A stretch of 64,000 nt of DNA from an uncultured Prevotellaceae bacterium. Its GTDB lineage: Bacteria > Bacteroidota > Bacteroidia > Bacteroidales > Bacteroidaceae. Location of the stretch: the NCBI GenBank assembly GCA_902776195.1, contig CACYPF010000012.1, positions 1 through 64,000 on the forward strand, given 5' to 3'. The notes under the pieces were generated by a model. The model saw only the letters and a list, made by a program, of their open reading frames with translations, was not told the DNA's origin and searched no databases. The position numbers and the translations under genes are program-made. Shown here piece after piece: positions 7,701-15,114 of the stretch (the first letter of the stretch is position 1; each line of letters starts with the position of its first letter).

Positions 7701-9333
7701 GAGAACCAATCTCTTCCAGCATGGTAAAATTAGGAGTACTCTTAAAATTACACATGGCAAATGCTTCTCTGCCCAATTTTGTAATATGTGCCAGCCAGTC
7801 ACCGCAGTCAGGAGAGCCTGCCGGCTGGGCAAAAGCATAGTCATCTACCTCGAAAGCAGGGCTTTTGCAAACGACTTCTGTTATGGGGCAGAGATAAAAA
7901 GCTTTCTTGCCAATGCGCTTTACGGAGGCACCGATGGTCAGTTTTTTGATATTTGCCGTTTGGAAAGCTTCATCGGGCACCTCTTTCACTCGGTCGCACA
8001 AAACGACCTCGTCAATTTTGCTGTATATAAAAGTAAAAGGCTCAATGATTTCCACATTATCACCAATAACTACTTTAGTGAAACGTCCCTTATTATAAAA
8101 AGCGTTGGTCTTGATGCGAGTTACTTTATAATCGTTCCCAGCATCGTCTTTGACAGTGGCAGGTATGATTAGTTCGCCATTTTCACGGCCCATTTCGCCT
8201 TCAGGATAGTCCAACACTTCGGCTGTTCCATTCTTTAGCATACCATACTCAATACCATCTATCACCTTAATGATTGCGTCGTAAGGGCGAACGCCCACAA
8301 ACATATAAGCATCCCAAACGTAATTGATGGCAGAGAGTTTATAGAATCCATCGCTTATTCCGCCCCAGCCGTAGTTGAAGTGGAAATAGTCATTAGTAGT
8401 ATAACCGTCGCAAACCAGTGCATGAGACTCTCCAACAACAGGGGCTCCACAGTAGAGGACTGGGCGTTTCTGTCCAAGTTCTGCTTTGATTTTATCGGCT
8501 AGAAGTAATGTCAGACGGGCAGTTTCAGTGGTAATTCCGTCTTCATATTGAAAGTTTTTGATTAAGGCTTCACTGCTAAATGGAGTTGGGCTCCCTCCAG
8601 GAGCATATGCTGTTCTAAAAGCTGTTCCAATGTCTGCCATCAGCTTAGCTACTGCATCAGCCTGTTTGGCAGTATAATTGGCATCGTAGTTGTCAAGCAT
8701 GTTATCCCAATCGTAGGTTCGACCGGAGAAATCGTTGTCGTCCACTTTACCGTGGGTTGTTTTGGGCCATTTCCAGTAGTTCATCACCTGTGCCAACGCC
8801 GTAGGGTAACATCCTGTCGGACAGCCTTCTGGGCAGTAGTTGCTATAAGGAGCAATTTGATTCCATGTAGTTGTCAAAAGAGGACCAATGACGATGGTAC
8901 CAATGTCTATCGTAGCACGTCTCAGGTTCATTTTAAAAAGTGAAGGATTCTGACGTAAAGAATCAATACCTGCAGAATAATTCTTCAGCAGGCCCTTCAA
9001 CTGCACCGGAGCCTTTTCATACTCAAACGCTCCATGGTCGCAATAACCTAATATCTCGTCGCTGGTGCCGCCCTCACCCGACACGACCACAAAACCCTGG
9101 TCGTTGCCGAAATTGATGACGTAGACATTGTCCTTGCCTACTATCTTCGACTTCTCGCTATAGACGAGTTGTGGGTTGGATGTTGCCAATGCCCTGCGTG
9201 CCTTTGGCTGCTTGGCAGCTTCGTGCTTAGCAAACTGCCGGGCGGTCTGGAGGGCTTGCTCCAACGTGACGTCGTCAGCAAACATCGTTGCTGCTGACAG
9301 GACGAGAATGAGGAGTAGGAATAGCTTTTTCAT
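4705..9333 (-). CDS. Secreted C10 family cysteine peptidase with BspA-type leucine-rich repeats
   Basis: A 1542-residue protein. Residues 1-19 are a signal peptide, about 20-145 an inhibitory propeptide of the SpeB/streptopain type, and about 150-350 the C10 catalytic domain. The likely nucleophile is Cys175 in GCYPTALAQVMNYW and the likely His is His304 in SHALVCDGY, followed by FHFNYGWGG. Residues about 395-700 carry BspA-type repeats (IGKKAF, IGSQAF, IEPDAF). The remaining 800 residues are of unknown fold and contain a small-residue-rich, possibly membrane-active stretch near 1000-1100. No T9SS sorting domain is visible at its C-terminus. Its ATG overlaps the stop of the upstream gene (ATGA, 9330-9333), so the two are coupled. 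SpeB-like host or competitor proteolysis is possible; the substrate is unknown. Confidence 0.85.
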   Translation of the reverse strand: MKKLFLLLILVLSAATMFADDVTLEQALQTARQFAKHEAAKQPKARRALATSNPQLVYSEKSKIVGKDNVYVINFGNDQGFVVVSGEGGTSDEILGYCDHGAFEYEKAPVQLKGLLKNYSAGIDSLRQNPSLFKMNLRRATIDIGTIVIGPLLTTTWNQIAPYSNYCPEGCPTGCYPTALAQVMNYWKWPKTTHGKVDDNDFSGRTYDWDNMLDNYDANYTAKQADAVAKLMADIGTAFRTAYAPGGSPTPFSSEALIKNFQYEDGITTETARLTLLLADKIKAELGQKRPVLYCGAPVVGESHALVCDGYTTNDYFHFNYGWGGISDGFYKLSAINYVWDAYMFVGVRPYDAIIKVIDGIEYGMLKNGTAEVLDYPEGEMGRENGELIIPATVKDDAGNDYKVTRIKTNAFYNKGRFTKVVIGDNVEIIEPFTFIYSKIDEVVLCDRVKEVPDEAFQTANIKKLTIGASVKRIGKKAFYLCPITEVVCKSPAFEVDDYAFAQPAGSPDCGDWLAHITKLGREAFAMCNFKSTPNFTMLEEIGSQAFASCTFPNETFIVPPKLKSIEPDAFRGAILSFFKVENNPHFLCSPYTQEYLCNSNGTSVLMTVNRRRFLSEIPETVVKLEPKSIRTKDAPDIPGHILEMDGAFQDLTSLSPNLLYCLAVVPPKISDDTFNDQIFENDPALYVPVGTEELYRNAPGWRRFNRIFAEEEYMPMPPQGLQYNMVVSAADENGSQRVNIPVNEIKSIEVSEDGKQVIIRRSGKEDLVTSVAAVDSIEWAPGFVYENAEIFDLDENNLTVEAQKCKVRFDPTVIDSDVQLCVRNSVLKPNVMEGITHGFSIDLSMSDGRHELNGTAKITIPVTLAENEKVYAAYYNKEAGEWEPVFFTYDEQTGSITITTNHLSDYGIFFLLGEGGLLETLNFYYGQKIDLNKTLDEAAQKLLALVSSDDPNVKMVMDVKNDIGIWQSIGLDGLWGMVNAVGDPLYFRPTVINDIVQNIGYFNMALNILDVAIAYIKDDNTGVAAGTLSTILNYVSGSLATQIGTPIMSASMATVAFIGVALQKFGTKAQERTHDMARDAYHYFYSSKGKKDDDVKSCYRSPADWYEYFLPAFAKGNMTKNRLDAYIEQSVRLYLSRIWDNEFNLAWSECCHKTNFWTLFSSVPDVQPSLQKQLEDEYFAELMNGELVSVFEAIKENLKTVAFNRYYKSLKDVADQVNTRVYIKIIDSSCKEGNISKYAGWTVRFTDAPDDMKYSKYVISDEGTASMGCTVYSLLHYNLRPHITLADLEEADQKAFDFKITAVGSKLFVTIDLASGGVEVEAPKLKNLKLSYVPYKIETEYECYGTHPFDRKYMRLSTPGAFIEMDGGMNRKARFQTELEKFFQRHNFITVQENSGIFTIGDDIVGKFENNGLEASGKFTIKTTHQFTEKTIEDFVNIMNKAEDPSNSYYWFYNLLGGTISHKIDCEYKITRKKNIEEYEITYTGSGTWQINADIVDRVDNWDMDAFQANTIQHITTADITTRKLEREGDITLEYSTKITP

Positions 9334-9791
9334 GATTTCGTGAATTTAAAGGTGAAAAGGTTGGTCTTGACGATATAAAGTCCCTTGCTGAGGCTCTGCA
9401 GGGAGATGACGGCATTGCCGGCATCATCGATGCGGTATTGTCCAGCTGTCATGCCTCGCATATTATAGATGTAAACCTGTGAGCCAGGGTCGCCACCGCT
9501 GATATACAGGGTGCCGTCGGTGAACCGGAACTTGGCATCGGGCTTCACCTGCTCAACGGCTGTTGCTTCAGATAAAGCAAAGTCGATTTTCTGCAACAGG
9601 TACAGCGGATACTGCACAGAGGTCTTGGTAGTGGTGATGACCAGCTGGTTGTCGACATACGTCACTACAGGCTTCTCGGAAAAGGCAAAGTTGGCTACTT
9701 TCCCGTCTTTCTGATGGATGGCTATGGCGTTCTGAGCACTCGCACTCAGACAGCATGCCAATAGCAAAAGGGAGCATAGTCTTTTCTTCAT
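9330..9791 (-). CDS. Small secreted protein with T9SS type A C-terminal sorting domain
   Basis: A 153-residue product. A signal peptide (about residues 1-19, ending SASA) is followed by a short domain with KDGKVANFAFSEKP and IDFA motifs seen near the N-terminus of many Prevotella secreted proteins. Residues about 90-153 resemble the type IX secretion C-terminal domain (VYIYNMRGMTAGQY, then LSKGLYIVK and a terminal KFTKS). There is almost nothing between signal and sorting domain. It is the first gene of a two-gene operon, translationally coupled to the C10 peptidase, and could be its surface anchor, chaperone or inhibitor; this role is inference. Confidence 0.75.
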   Translation of the reverse strand: MKKRLCSLLLLACCLSASAQNAIAIHQKDGKVANFAFSEKPVVTYVDNQLVITTTKTSVQYPLYLLQKIDFALSEATAVEQVKPDAKFRFTDGTLYISGGDPGSQVYIYNMRGMTAGQYRIDDAGNAVISLQSLSKGLYIVKTNLFTFKFTKS

Positions 9792-9825
9792 TGTTCTTTT
9801 AAATTTATGATTAATAATTTATTTT

Positions 9826-9834
9826 GCAAAAATA
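9826..9834 (-). promoter_or_regulatory. Promoter, -7 TATTTTTGC, of the C10 operon
   Basis: The minus strand reads TATTTTTGC about 35 bp before the ATG at 9791. The half-site GACTAACAATTTGCAA at 9855-9870 covers the -33 position. Confidence 0.55.
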
Positions 9835-9872
9835 GGAAAAGAGTTCGAGAAAAGGACTAACAATTTGCAATA

Positions 9873-9910
9873 TCGACTAACAATTTGCAAATTTGCAAAT
9901 TGTTAGTCGA
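9873..9910. promoter_or_regulatory. Perfect 38-bp palindrome, candidate operator
   Basis: The sequence TCGACTAACAATTTGCAA and its complement form a perfect 38-bp palindrome, and an extra half-site GACTAACAATTTGCAA lies at 9855-9870 with the left half's orientation. It lies 40-75 bp upstream of the C10 operon -7 element. Placement and symmetry suggest a regulator site. A cruciform or repeat remnant is the alternative. Confidence 0.5.
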
Positions 9911-9959
9911 TTATTTGTTAATTAACGGATTTTGGAACCATACGTCAGCTCGGTATAAG

Positions 9960-10168
9960 ATATCTTTATCAAATGGAGGCTTTAATTGACCCGATTAAGG
10001 GCTTTAATCGGTATGAAAAGAGGCTTCTGTCGGTAACAAAACAGGGGTCAGTCGGTAACTGATCTCATAGTATTTTTAAGAAAATCGAAAAAAGAGAAAA
10101 AATAAAAAGTTTGGCATATTCGGTTATTTTTTGTATCTTCGCAGTCGATATGGCAAAAGACAAGACAA
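9960..10168 (+). repeat. Right copy of radA upstream duplication
   Basis: The direct repeat partner of 526-920, without the inverted-repeat insertion. It runs from ATATCTTTATC through the 22-bp-period units (10026, 10048) and the radA promoter to the sixth codon of radA. The stretch 9911-9959 holds nothing recognisable. Confidence 0.85.
10134..10142 (+). promoter_or_regulatory. radA promoter, -7 TATCTTCGC
   Basis: TATCTTCGC is preceded by -33 TTTG at 10110-10113. The ATG at 10150 is only 7 bp downstream, so the mRNA is nearly leaderless. Confidence 0.6.
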
Positions 10169-11556
10169 TGTATGTCTGCGAGAACTGCGGACAGGAATCA
10201 GCAAAATGGATTGGTAAGTGTCCGTCGTGCGGACAGTGGAACACGTTCAAGGAGATCAAGGTTGCCGACACCCGTAAACAGGTGACGGCAACATCGGCGG
10301 CGGCATCGGCTGGCAGACAACTGCGAGAGAACAAGGTGCTACGACTGCGTGACATCTCTGCCCATGACGACCCTCGTATTGATATGCACGACGAGGAGCT
10401 GAACCGCGTACTGGGTGGCGGTCTCGTACCCGGCTCCATCGTCCTGTTAGGTGGTGAACCCGGTATCGGCAAGTCTACCCTCTCCCTCCAGACCATGCTG
10501 AACCTGCCAGAGAAGAAAGTGCTGTATGTCAGCGGTGAGGAGAGTGCCCACCAGCTGAAGATGCGTGCCGAGCGACTTATTGCCTCCCCTCAACAGGGGA
10601 GGTTGGAGGGGTCTGACAACTTCATGATTCTCTGCGAAAACTCTTTGGAGGCGATTTTCGACCATATCAAAGAGGTACAACCCGAACTGATCATCATCGA
10701 CTCTATCCAGACCATTGCCACGGAGGATGTGGAGTCATCGGCGGGCAGCATCGCACAGGTGCGGGAATGTGCATCGGCACTGCTCCGCTTTGCCAAGACC
10801 AGCGGGGTACCCGTCATTCTGATTGGTCATATCACCAAGGAAGGAACTTTGGCAGGTCCGAAGATCTTGGAGCATATCGTGGACACCGTCATTCAGTTTG
10901 AGGGCGACCAGCATTATATGTACCGCATCCTGCGAAGCATCAAGAACCGTTTCGGTTCTACCTCAGAACTGGGTATCTATGAGATGCAGCAGACAGGACT
11001 GCGACAGGTCAGCAACCCCTCAGAACTATTGTTGACGGAAGACCATGACGGACTCTCGGGTGTTGCCATCAGCAGTGCCATCGAGGGTGTCCGTCCTTTC
11101 TTGGTAGAGACACAGGCATTGGTCAGCACCGCAGCTTACGGTACCCCCCAGCGTTCAGCGACAGGTTTCGACCAGCGTCGTCTGAACATGCTCCTTGCGG
11201 TGTTGGAGAAACGAGTGGGTTTCAAACTCATGCAGAAGGATGTCTTCCTGAATATCGCAGGAGGACTGAGAGTCACCGATATGGCAATGGACCTCAGTGT
11301 CATTGCCGCCGTCCTGTCGTCTAATGTCGACACACCCATTGAGAGTGGCTGGTGCATGGCTGGTGAGGTCGGACTCAGTGGTGAGGTACGTCCCGTTGCA
11401 CGTATTGAGCAGCGTATCTCAGAGGCGGAGAAACTGGGTTTCTCGCACATCATCATCCCCAAATACAACCTCTCGGGACTGAACCGCAAGAAGTTCAACA
11501 TAGAACTTGTTCCCGTCCGCAAGGTAGAGGAGGCGCTGCGTGCTTTGTTCGGGTAA
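10150..11556 (+). CDS. radA: DNA repair protein RadA
   Basis: A RecA-like ATPase that promotes branch migration in recombinational repair. The start MAKDKT at 10150 is preferred over the longer frame (10111) because the -7 element lies between them. Visible are the four-Cys zinc finger (CENCGQES...CPSCG, residues 9-26), Walker A GGEPGIGKST, Walker B LIIIDSIQT, the RadA-specific KNRFGSTSELGIYEM and a Lon-like C-terminal domain (about 300-468). The length of 468 aa is normal. Residues 147-155 (SPQQGRLEG) are encoded by a GC-rich inverted repeat, CCTCCCCTCAACAGGGGAGG at 10583-10602, that looks like a tolerated in-frame repeat. Its 5' end is duplicated at 902-920. Confidence 0.95.
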   Translation: MAKDKTMYVCENCGQESAKWIGKCPSCGQWNTFKEIKVADTRKQVTATSAAASAGRQLRENKVLRLRDISAHDDPRIDMHDEELNRVLGGGLVPGSIVLLGGEPGIGKSTLSLQTMLNLPEKKVLYVSGEESAHQLKMRAERLIASPQQGRLEGSDNFMILCENSLEAIFDHIKEVQPELIIIDSIQTIATEDVESSAGSIAQVRECASALLRFAKTSGVPVILIGHITKEGTLAGPKILEHIVDTVIQFEGDQHYMYRILRSIKNRFGSTSELGIYEMQQTGLRQVSNPSELLLTEDHDGLSGVAISSAIEGVRPFLVETQALVSTAAYGTPQRSATGFDQRRLNMLLAVLEKRVGFKLMQKDVFLNIAGGLRVTDMAMDLSVIAAVLSSNVDTPIESGWCMAGEVGLSGEVRPVARIEQRISEAEKLGFSHIIIPKYNLSGLNRKKFNIELVPVRKVEEALRALFG

Positions 11557-11583
11557 TAGTTTTGGTATTTACTAAAAAAGTAT

Positions 11584-11592
11584 TACCTTTGC
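11584..11592 (+). promoter_or_regulatory. Promoter, -7 TACCTTTGC, of TonB receptor gene
   Basis: TACCTTTGC with TTTG at 11561-11564, 22 bp before the ATG at 11614. The 57-bp intergenic space leaves no room for a cobalamin riboswitch. Confidence 0.65.
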
Positions 11593-11613
11593 ACCCGCTT
11601 TTTTACAATTCAC

Positions 11614-13635
11614 ATGATGTACAAACCAAATTTCAATCAGCGCAAGGCACTCCGCTTCCACCATTTTACCAGGAAGGGATATGCACTTTTTGCCTGCTTG
11701 GGACGAGTAGTAACCATCAGTGTGCTGAGTGTAGCGACACTGACCTCTGCAAGTGCTGCCATTGACGACAAGGGCATGACAGAGACTGTTACCACCAATG
11801 ATGACCAGACAGACAAAGAGGCGACGTTGGATGACGTGGAAGTCACCGGGTCACGCGCACCGCTTGCATTAGGGCAAGCAGCGAGAATGGTCACTGTACT
11901 GAGCCGTGAGGATATTCAGGCGGCGCCAGTACAAAGTATTAACGATTTATTAAAGTACGCTGTAGGCGTGGATGTCCGTCAACGAGGACCGATTGGTGCA
12001 CAGACGGATATCGGAATCAGAGGCAGCACGAGTGAGCAGATCACCGTCTTGCTCAACGGCATCAACATCTGTGATCCACAGACAGGTCACAACGCTTTCG
12101 ACTTCCCCTGCGACATCGCGGACATCGAGCGCATAGAGATCCTTGAGGGTCCCGCAGGTCGTGTGTATGGCACCAGTTCGCTGGTGGGGGCGATTAATAT
12201 CGTGACGAAAGATGCCGGAAGCAAAACGGCTGATGTACGGCTGGAGGGTGGCTCCTTCGGTTACCTGTCGACAGCAGGCCGCATAGGCTTGAACCGGCAC
12301 AGTCTGAGTGCCAGCTACACCCGCAGCGACGGTTATTCACGGTCGAAAGCAGGAGCCCTGAACAGCGACTACAGCGGAGGTAAAGTGTTTTATCAAGGCG
12401 GATATGCCCATGAGAACCTTCGTCTGAAATGGAATGCAGGACTGTCCGCGAAGGGGTTCGGCTCGAACACGTTCTACAGTGCGAAGTTCGACGAGCAGTT
12501 TGAGAAGACGGTGAAACTCTTCACTGCTCTGCAGGGAGAGCTGACAGCGGGACCGTTACATCTACGCCCAAGTATCTACTGGAACCGTTCGCACGACCGG
12601 TTTGAACTAATCAGAGGCTCTGAGGACAAGGTACCTTTCAACTACCACCGTACGGATGTCTTCGGCATCAACCTCAACAGTTACTTCGACTGGCTGTTGG
12701 GACGAACAGCCTTTGGTGCCGAGTTCCGCAATGAGGACATTGTCAGTACTAATCTCGGTGAGCCACTCTCCGACCCGTTCAGTCATTATAAGGTGGGACT
12801 GAACCGCTCTAACCTCTCCTTCCATCTGGAGCATAACATCCTGTTGAAACGTTTCACCCTCTCGGCTGGCTTCATTGCAGTGAAGAACACCTGGAACCAG
12901 ATGCCGTTTAAGGTATATCCGGGTATCGATGCCAGCTACCGTATCGGTGACAACTGGAAGATCTATGCCTCGTATAACTCATCCCTCCGCATGCCTTCCT
13001 TTACCGAACTGTACTACAGCGTAGGAGGTCATAAGGCAGACAAATACCTGAAGCCAGAGGAACTGCATGCTATCGAGGGCGGTGTGAAATTCAACACGAC
13101 ACACTTCAGTGCCAAGGCAAGTGTCTTCCACCATCATGCCCGCAACATGATTGACTGGGTGATGGATACCCGCGAGACGGAACCCGTCTGGGAGAGTGTC
13201 AACCACACGAAGGTTAACACTACCGGATTGGAGGCATCTGCCATTCTTCACTCTTCACTCTTCACTCTTCACTTAGCCTACTGCTACCTGCACCAGGGCA
13301 AGGACACGGAGGACTATCTACAGTCGCAATATTCCCTTGAGTATCTGCGTCACAAGCTGACGGCATCATTGCTCCTGCATCTCATGAAACAGCTCGACCT
13401 CTCGGTGAACTATCGTTTCCAAGACCGTATGGGAACCTATACGACTGTCGACGGAGAGGTGAAGAACTATCATCCCTACTCCGTAGTAGACGCGAGACTC
13501 AGTTGGAATGCCGACAGCTATTCCATATACATAGAGACAAACAACCTGACCAGCAAGCGGTATGTAGACTACGGCAACGTGCCACAACCCGGGTGCTGGG
13601 TAATGGCTGGTGCCAGATACCATTTCAACCTTTAA
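11614..13635 (+). CDS. TonB-dependent outer membrane receptor (BtuB/ZnuD-like)
   Basis: A 673-residue receptor with a long signal region (about 1-50, ending ATLTSASAA). A TonB-box-like segment TLDDVEVTGSRAP is followed by the plug (about 75-190; GIRGSTSEQITVLLNGI and VYGTSSLVGAINIVTK) and a 22-strand barrel ending in ARYHFNL. The size and plug resemble cobalamin and zinc receptors more than SusC; the substrate is not determined. The convergent neighbour is a His-rich CobW-type metal GTPase, which makes a metal or cobalamin role plausible. In-frame heptamer repeats (four TCTTCAC, 13245-13272) encode part of a barrel strand or loop, and slippage there would frameshift the gene. Confidence 0.85.
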   Translation: MMYKPNFNQRKALRFHHFTRKGYALFACLGRVVTISVLSVATLTSASAAIDDKGMTETVTTNDDQTDKEATLDDVEVTGSRAPLALGQAARMVTVLSREDIQAAPVQSINDLLKYAVGVDVRQRGPIGAQTDIGIRGSTSEQITVLLNGINICDPQTGHNAFDFPCDIADIERIEILEGPAGRVYGTSSLVGAINIVTKDAGSKTADVRLEGGSFGYLSTAGRIGLNRHSLSASYTRSDGYSRSKAGALNSDYSGGKVFYQGGYAHENLRLKWNAGLSAKGFGSNTFYSAKFDEQFEKTVKLFTALQGELTAGPLHLRPSIYWNRSHDRFELIRGSEDKVPFNYHRTDVFGINLNSYFDWLLGRTAFGAEFRNEDIVSTNLGEPLSDPFSHYKVGLNRSNLSFHLEHNILLKRFTLSAGFIAVKNTWNQMPFKVYPGIDASYRIGDNWKIYASYNSSLRMPSFTELYYSVGGHKADKYLKPEELHAIEGGVKFNTTHFSAKASVFHHHARNMIDWVMDTRETEPVWESVNHTKVNTTGLEASAILHSSLFTLHLAYCYLHQGKDTEDYLQSQYSLEYLRHKLTASLLLHLMKQLDLSVNYRFQDRMGTYTTVDGEVKNYHPYSVVDARLSWNADSYSIYIETNNLTSKRYVDYGNVPQPGCWVMAGARYHFNL

Positions 13636-13638
13636 AGA

Positions 13639-13673
13639 ACATGCTCGGATTCGCCTTTGAATCCGAGCATGTA
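13639..13673. terminator. Bidirectional terminator between TonB receptor and CobW genes
   Basis: ACATGCTCGGATTC and GAATCCGAGCATGT form a 14-bp perfect stem in the gap between convergent stop codons, followed by TATTTTT on the plus strand. Confidence 0.8.
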
Positions 13674-13676
13674 TTT

Positions 13677-14903
13677 TTATGCTAAGCAGAAATCCAGGTC
13701 TTTGGTGATCTGCTCTTTATCCAGATGCTGTCCGATGAACACCAGCTTCTGCATACGGTCACCATACTGATCGTCCCAGTCATGCCGCAGCTTCTCGTCA
13801 CGTGCCATCATCATGTCCAGCTCCTCCTTCGGCATGGTGGCATACCACTGTCCCGCATTACGCAGTGACACCTGTCTGCCTGCCTGCTCAAAGACGTAGC
13901 AGATGTCTTCCTCGCCCTTGAAATAGCAGATACCTTTAGCACGGATGATGCTCTTGGGCCACTTACGGGCGACAAACTCGTCGAACAAGCCAAGGTTCAA
14001 AGGACGACGGGCATAATAGACGAAGGTGCCGATACCATACTCCTCAGCCTCGCCTTCATCATGGTGATGGTGGTGGTGCTCATGCTCGTGGTGATGGTCA
14101 TGCTCGTGGTGATGTTCATGGTCATCATGGTCGTCGTCATCATCCTCATCCTCGTCATGACCGTTCTCCAGTTCCTGAATCCAGGCTGCAGAGGTGGCAA
14201 CCTCATCAAAATTGAACTTCTCTGTATGAATCAGTTTTTCAAGGTCCACGTCACAATAGTCGCACTCAATAATCTCCGCCTTGGGCTGGATGGTACGGAT
14301 AATCTCCCTCACCTTACCCAGTTCCTCTTTCGACACCTCTGAGGCTTTGTTGAGCAGAATGATGTTACAGAACTCGATCTGTTGGATGACGAGGTTCTCA
14401 ATATCCTCCTCGTCGATATTCTGGCGCAACAGGTCGTTGCCACCCTCAAACTCGTCACGCATCCGGAGGGCATCGACCACCGTCACGATACTGTTGAGTT
14501 GCAGGTAACCGTCCTTCACATACTCAGGACCTAAAGAGGGAATACTGCAGATGGTCTGTGCGATAGGACCAGGCTCACAGATACCACTTGCCTCGATGAC
14601 GATATAGTCGAAGCGGTGCATGGCGAGGATGTCCTGCAACTGCTTCACCAAGTCCATCTTCAGTGTACAGCAGATACAACCGTTCTGCAACGCCATCAGT
14701 GAGTCGTCCTGTTGTCCGACGACCCCACCCTTCTCTATCAGGTCAGCATCGATATTCACCTCACCGATATCATTGACGATAACAGCAAACTTTATCCCTT
14801 TCTTATTCTGCAAGATGCGGTTCAGAAGTGTTGTCTTACCACTGCCTAAATAACCCGTAAGCAGCAGGACGGGAATGTTCTGAATATTCATTGTCTCTTT
14901 CAT
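13677..14903 (-). CDS. CobW/ZNG-type metallochaperone GTPase with His-rich loop
   Basis: A COG0523 G3E GTPase, 408 aa. Walker A is GYLGSGKTTLLNRIL (about 17-31), the metal-binding CxCC motif is GCICCTLKMDL (about 75-85), Walker B EASGICEP and the base motif NKAS follow, and a CobW C-terminal domain ends the protein. A long acidic and His-rich insertion (about residues 248-290, with runs such as HDHHHEHEHHHHHHDE) is typical of Zn(II) or Ni(II) handling members. It probably inserts or buffers metal in the cytosol. The start could be the second Met (14891). The promoter is TACCTTTGC at 14921-14929. The convergent TonB receptor may supply the metal. Confidence 0.85.
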   Translation of the reverse strand: MKETMNIQNIPVLLLTGYLGSGKTTLLNRILQNKKGIKFAVIVNDIGEVNIDADLIEKGGVVGQQDDSLMALQNGCICCTLKMDLVKQLQDILAMHRFDYIVIEASGICEPGPIAQTICSIPSLGPEYVKDGYLQLNSIVTVVDALRMRDEFEGGNDLLRQNIDEEDIENLVIQQIEFCNIILLNKASEVSKEELGKVREIIRTIQPKAEIIECDYCDVDLEKLIHTEKFNFDEVATSAAWIQELENGHDEDEDDDDDHDDHEHHHEHDHHHEHEHHHHHHDEGEAEEYGIGTFVYYARRPLNLGLFDEFVARKWPKSIIRAKGICYFKGEEDICYVFEQAGRQVSLRNAGQWYATMPKEELDMMMARDEKLRHDWDDQYGDRMQKLVFIGQHLDKEQITKDLDFCLA

Positions 14904-14920
14904 CTTTGATTATCTGGACT

Positions 14921-14929
14921 GCAAAGGTA
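14921..14929 (-). promoter_or_regulatory. Promoter, -7 TACCTTTGC, of CobW gene
   Basis: The minus strand reads TACCTTTGC about 18 bp before the ATG at 14903. No Zur-like palindrome was recognised. Confidence 0.6.
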
Positions 14930-15063
14930 ATCATTTTCCGCCAAACAAACAAAATCTCACGATTTCTTTTCAATTTGCAAACTCCGTCTTACATTATGAA
15001 TATAAGTAAGCAAAAAAGTTTTAAATTATGAACTATGAACTATGAACTATGAACTTATTTTCG

Positions 15064-15072
15064 TATCTTTGC
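15064..15072 (+). promoter_or_regulatory. pgk promoter, -7 TATCTTTGC
   Basis: TATCTTTGC about 42 bp before the ATG. Just upstream (about 15026-15054) is a short tandem repeat of ATGAACT units, a low-complexity spacer of the kind seen also at 53780-53808. Confidence 0.65.
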
Positions 15073-15114
15073 GTTCGATTTTGAATATTCAAACCAATTA
15101 AATAACACAACATT

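Noticed and set aside
10111-10149. A longer radA N-terminus starting at 10111
   Set aside because: The extra codons lie on the promoter (TATCTTCGC), while RadA proteins normally begin MAKDKT-like.
11557-11613. A cobalamin riboswitch before the TonB receptor
   Set aside because: Only 57 bp lie between radA and the receptor gene, already occupied by a promoter, and no conserved box was seen.
14061-14342. A Val/Met-rich frame that looks like a membrane peptide
   Set aside because: It is the antisense of the CobW His/Asp-rich loop (CAT/GTC repeats read backwards).
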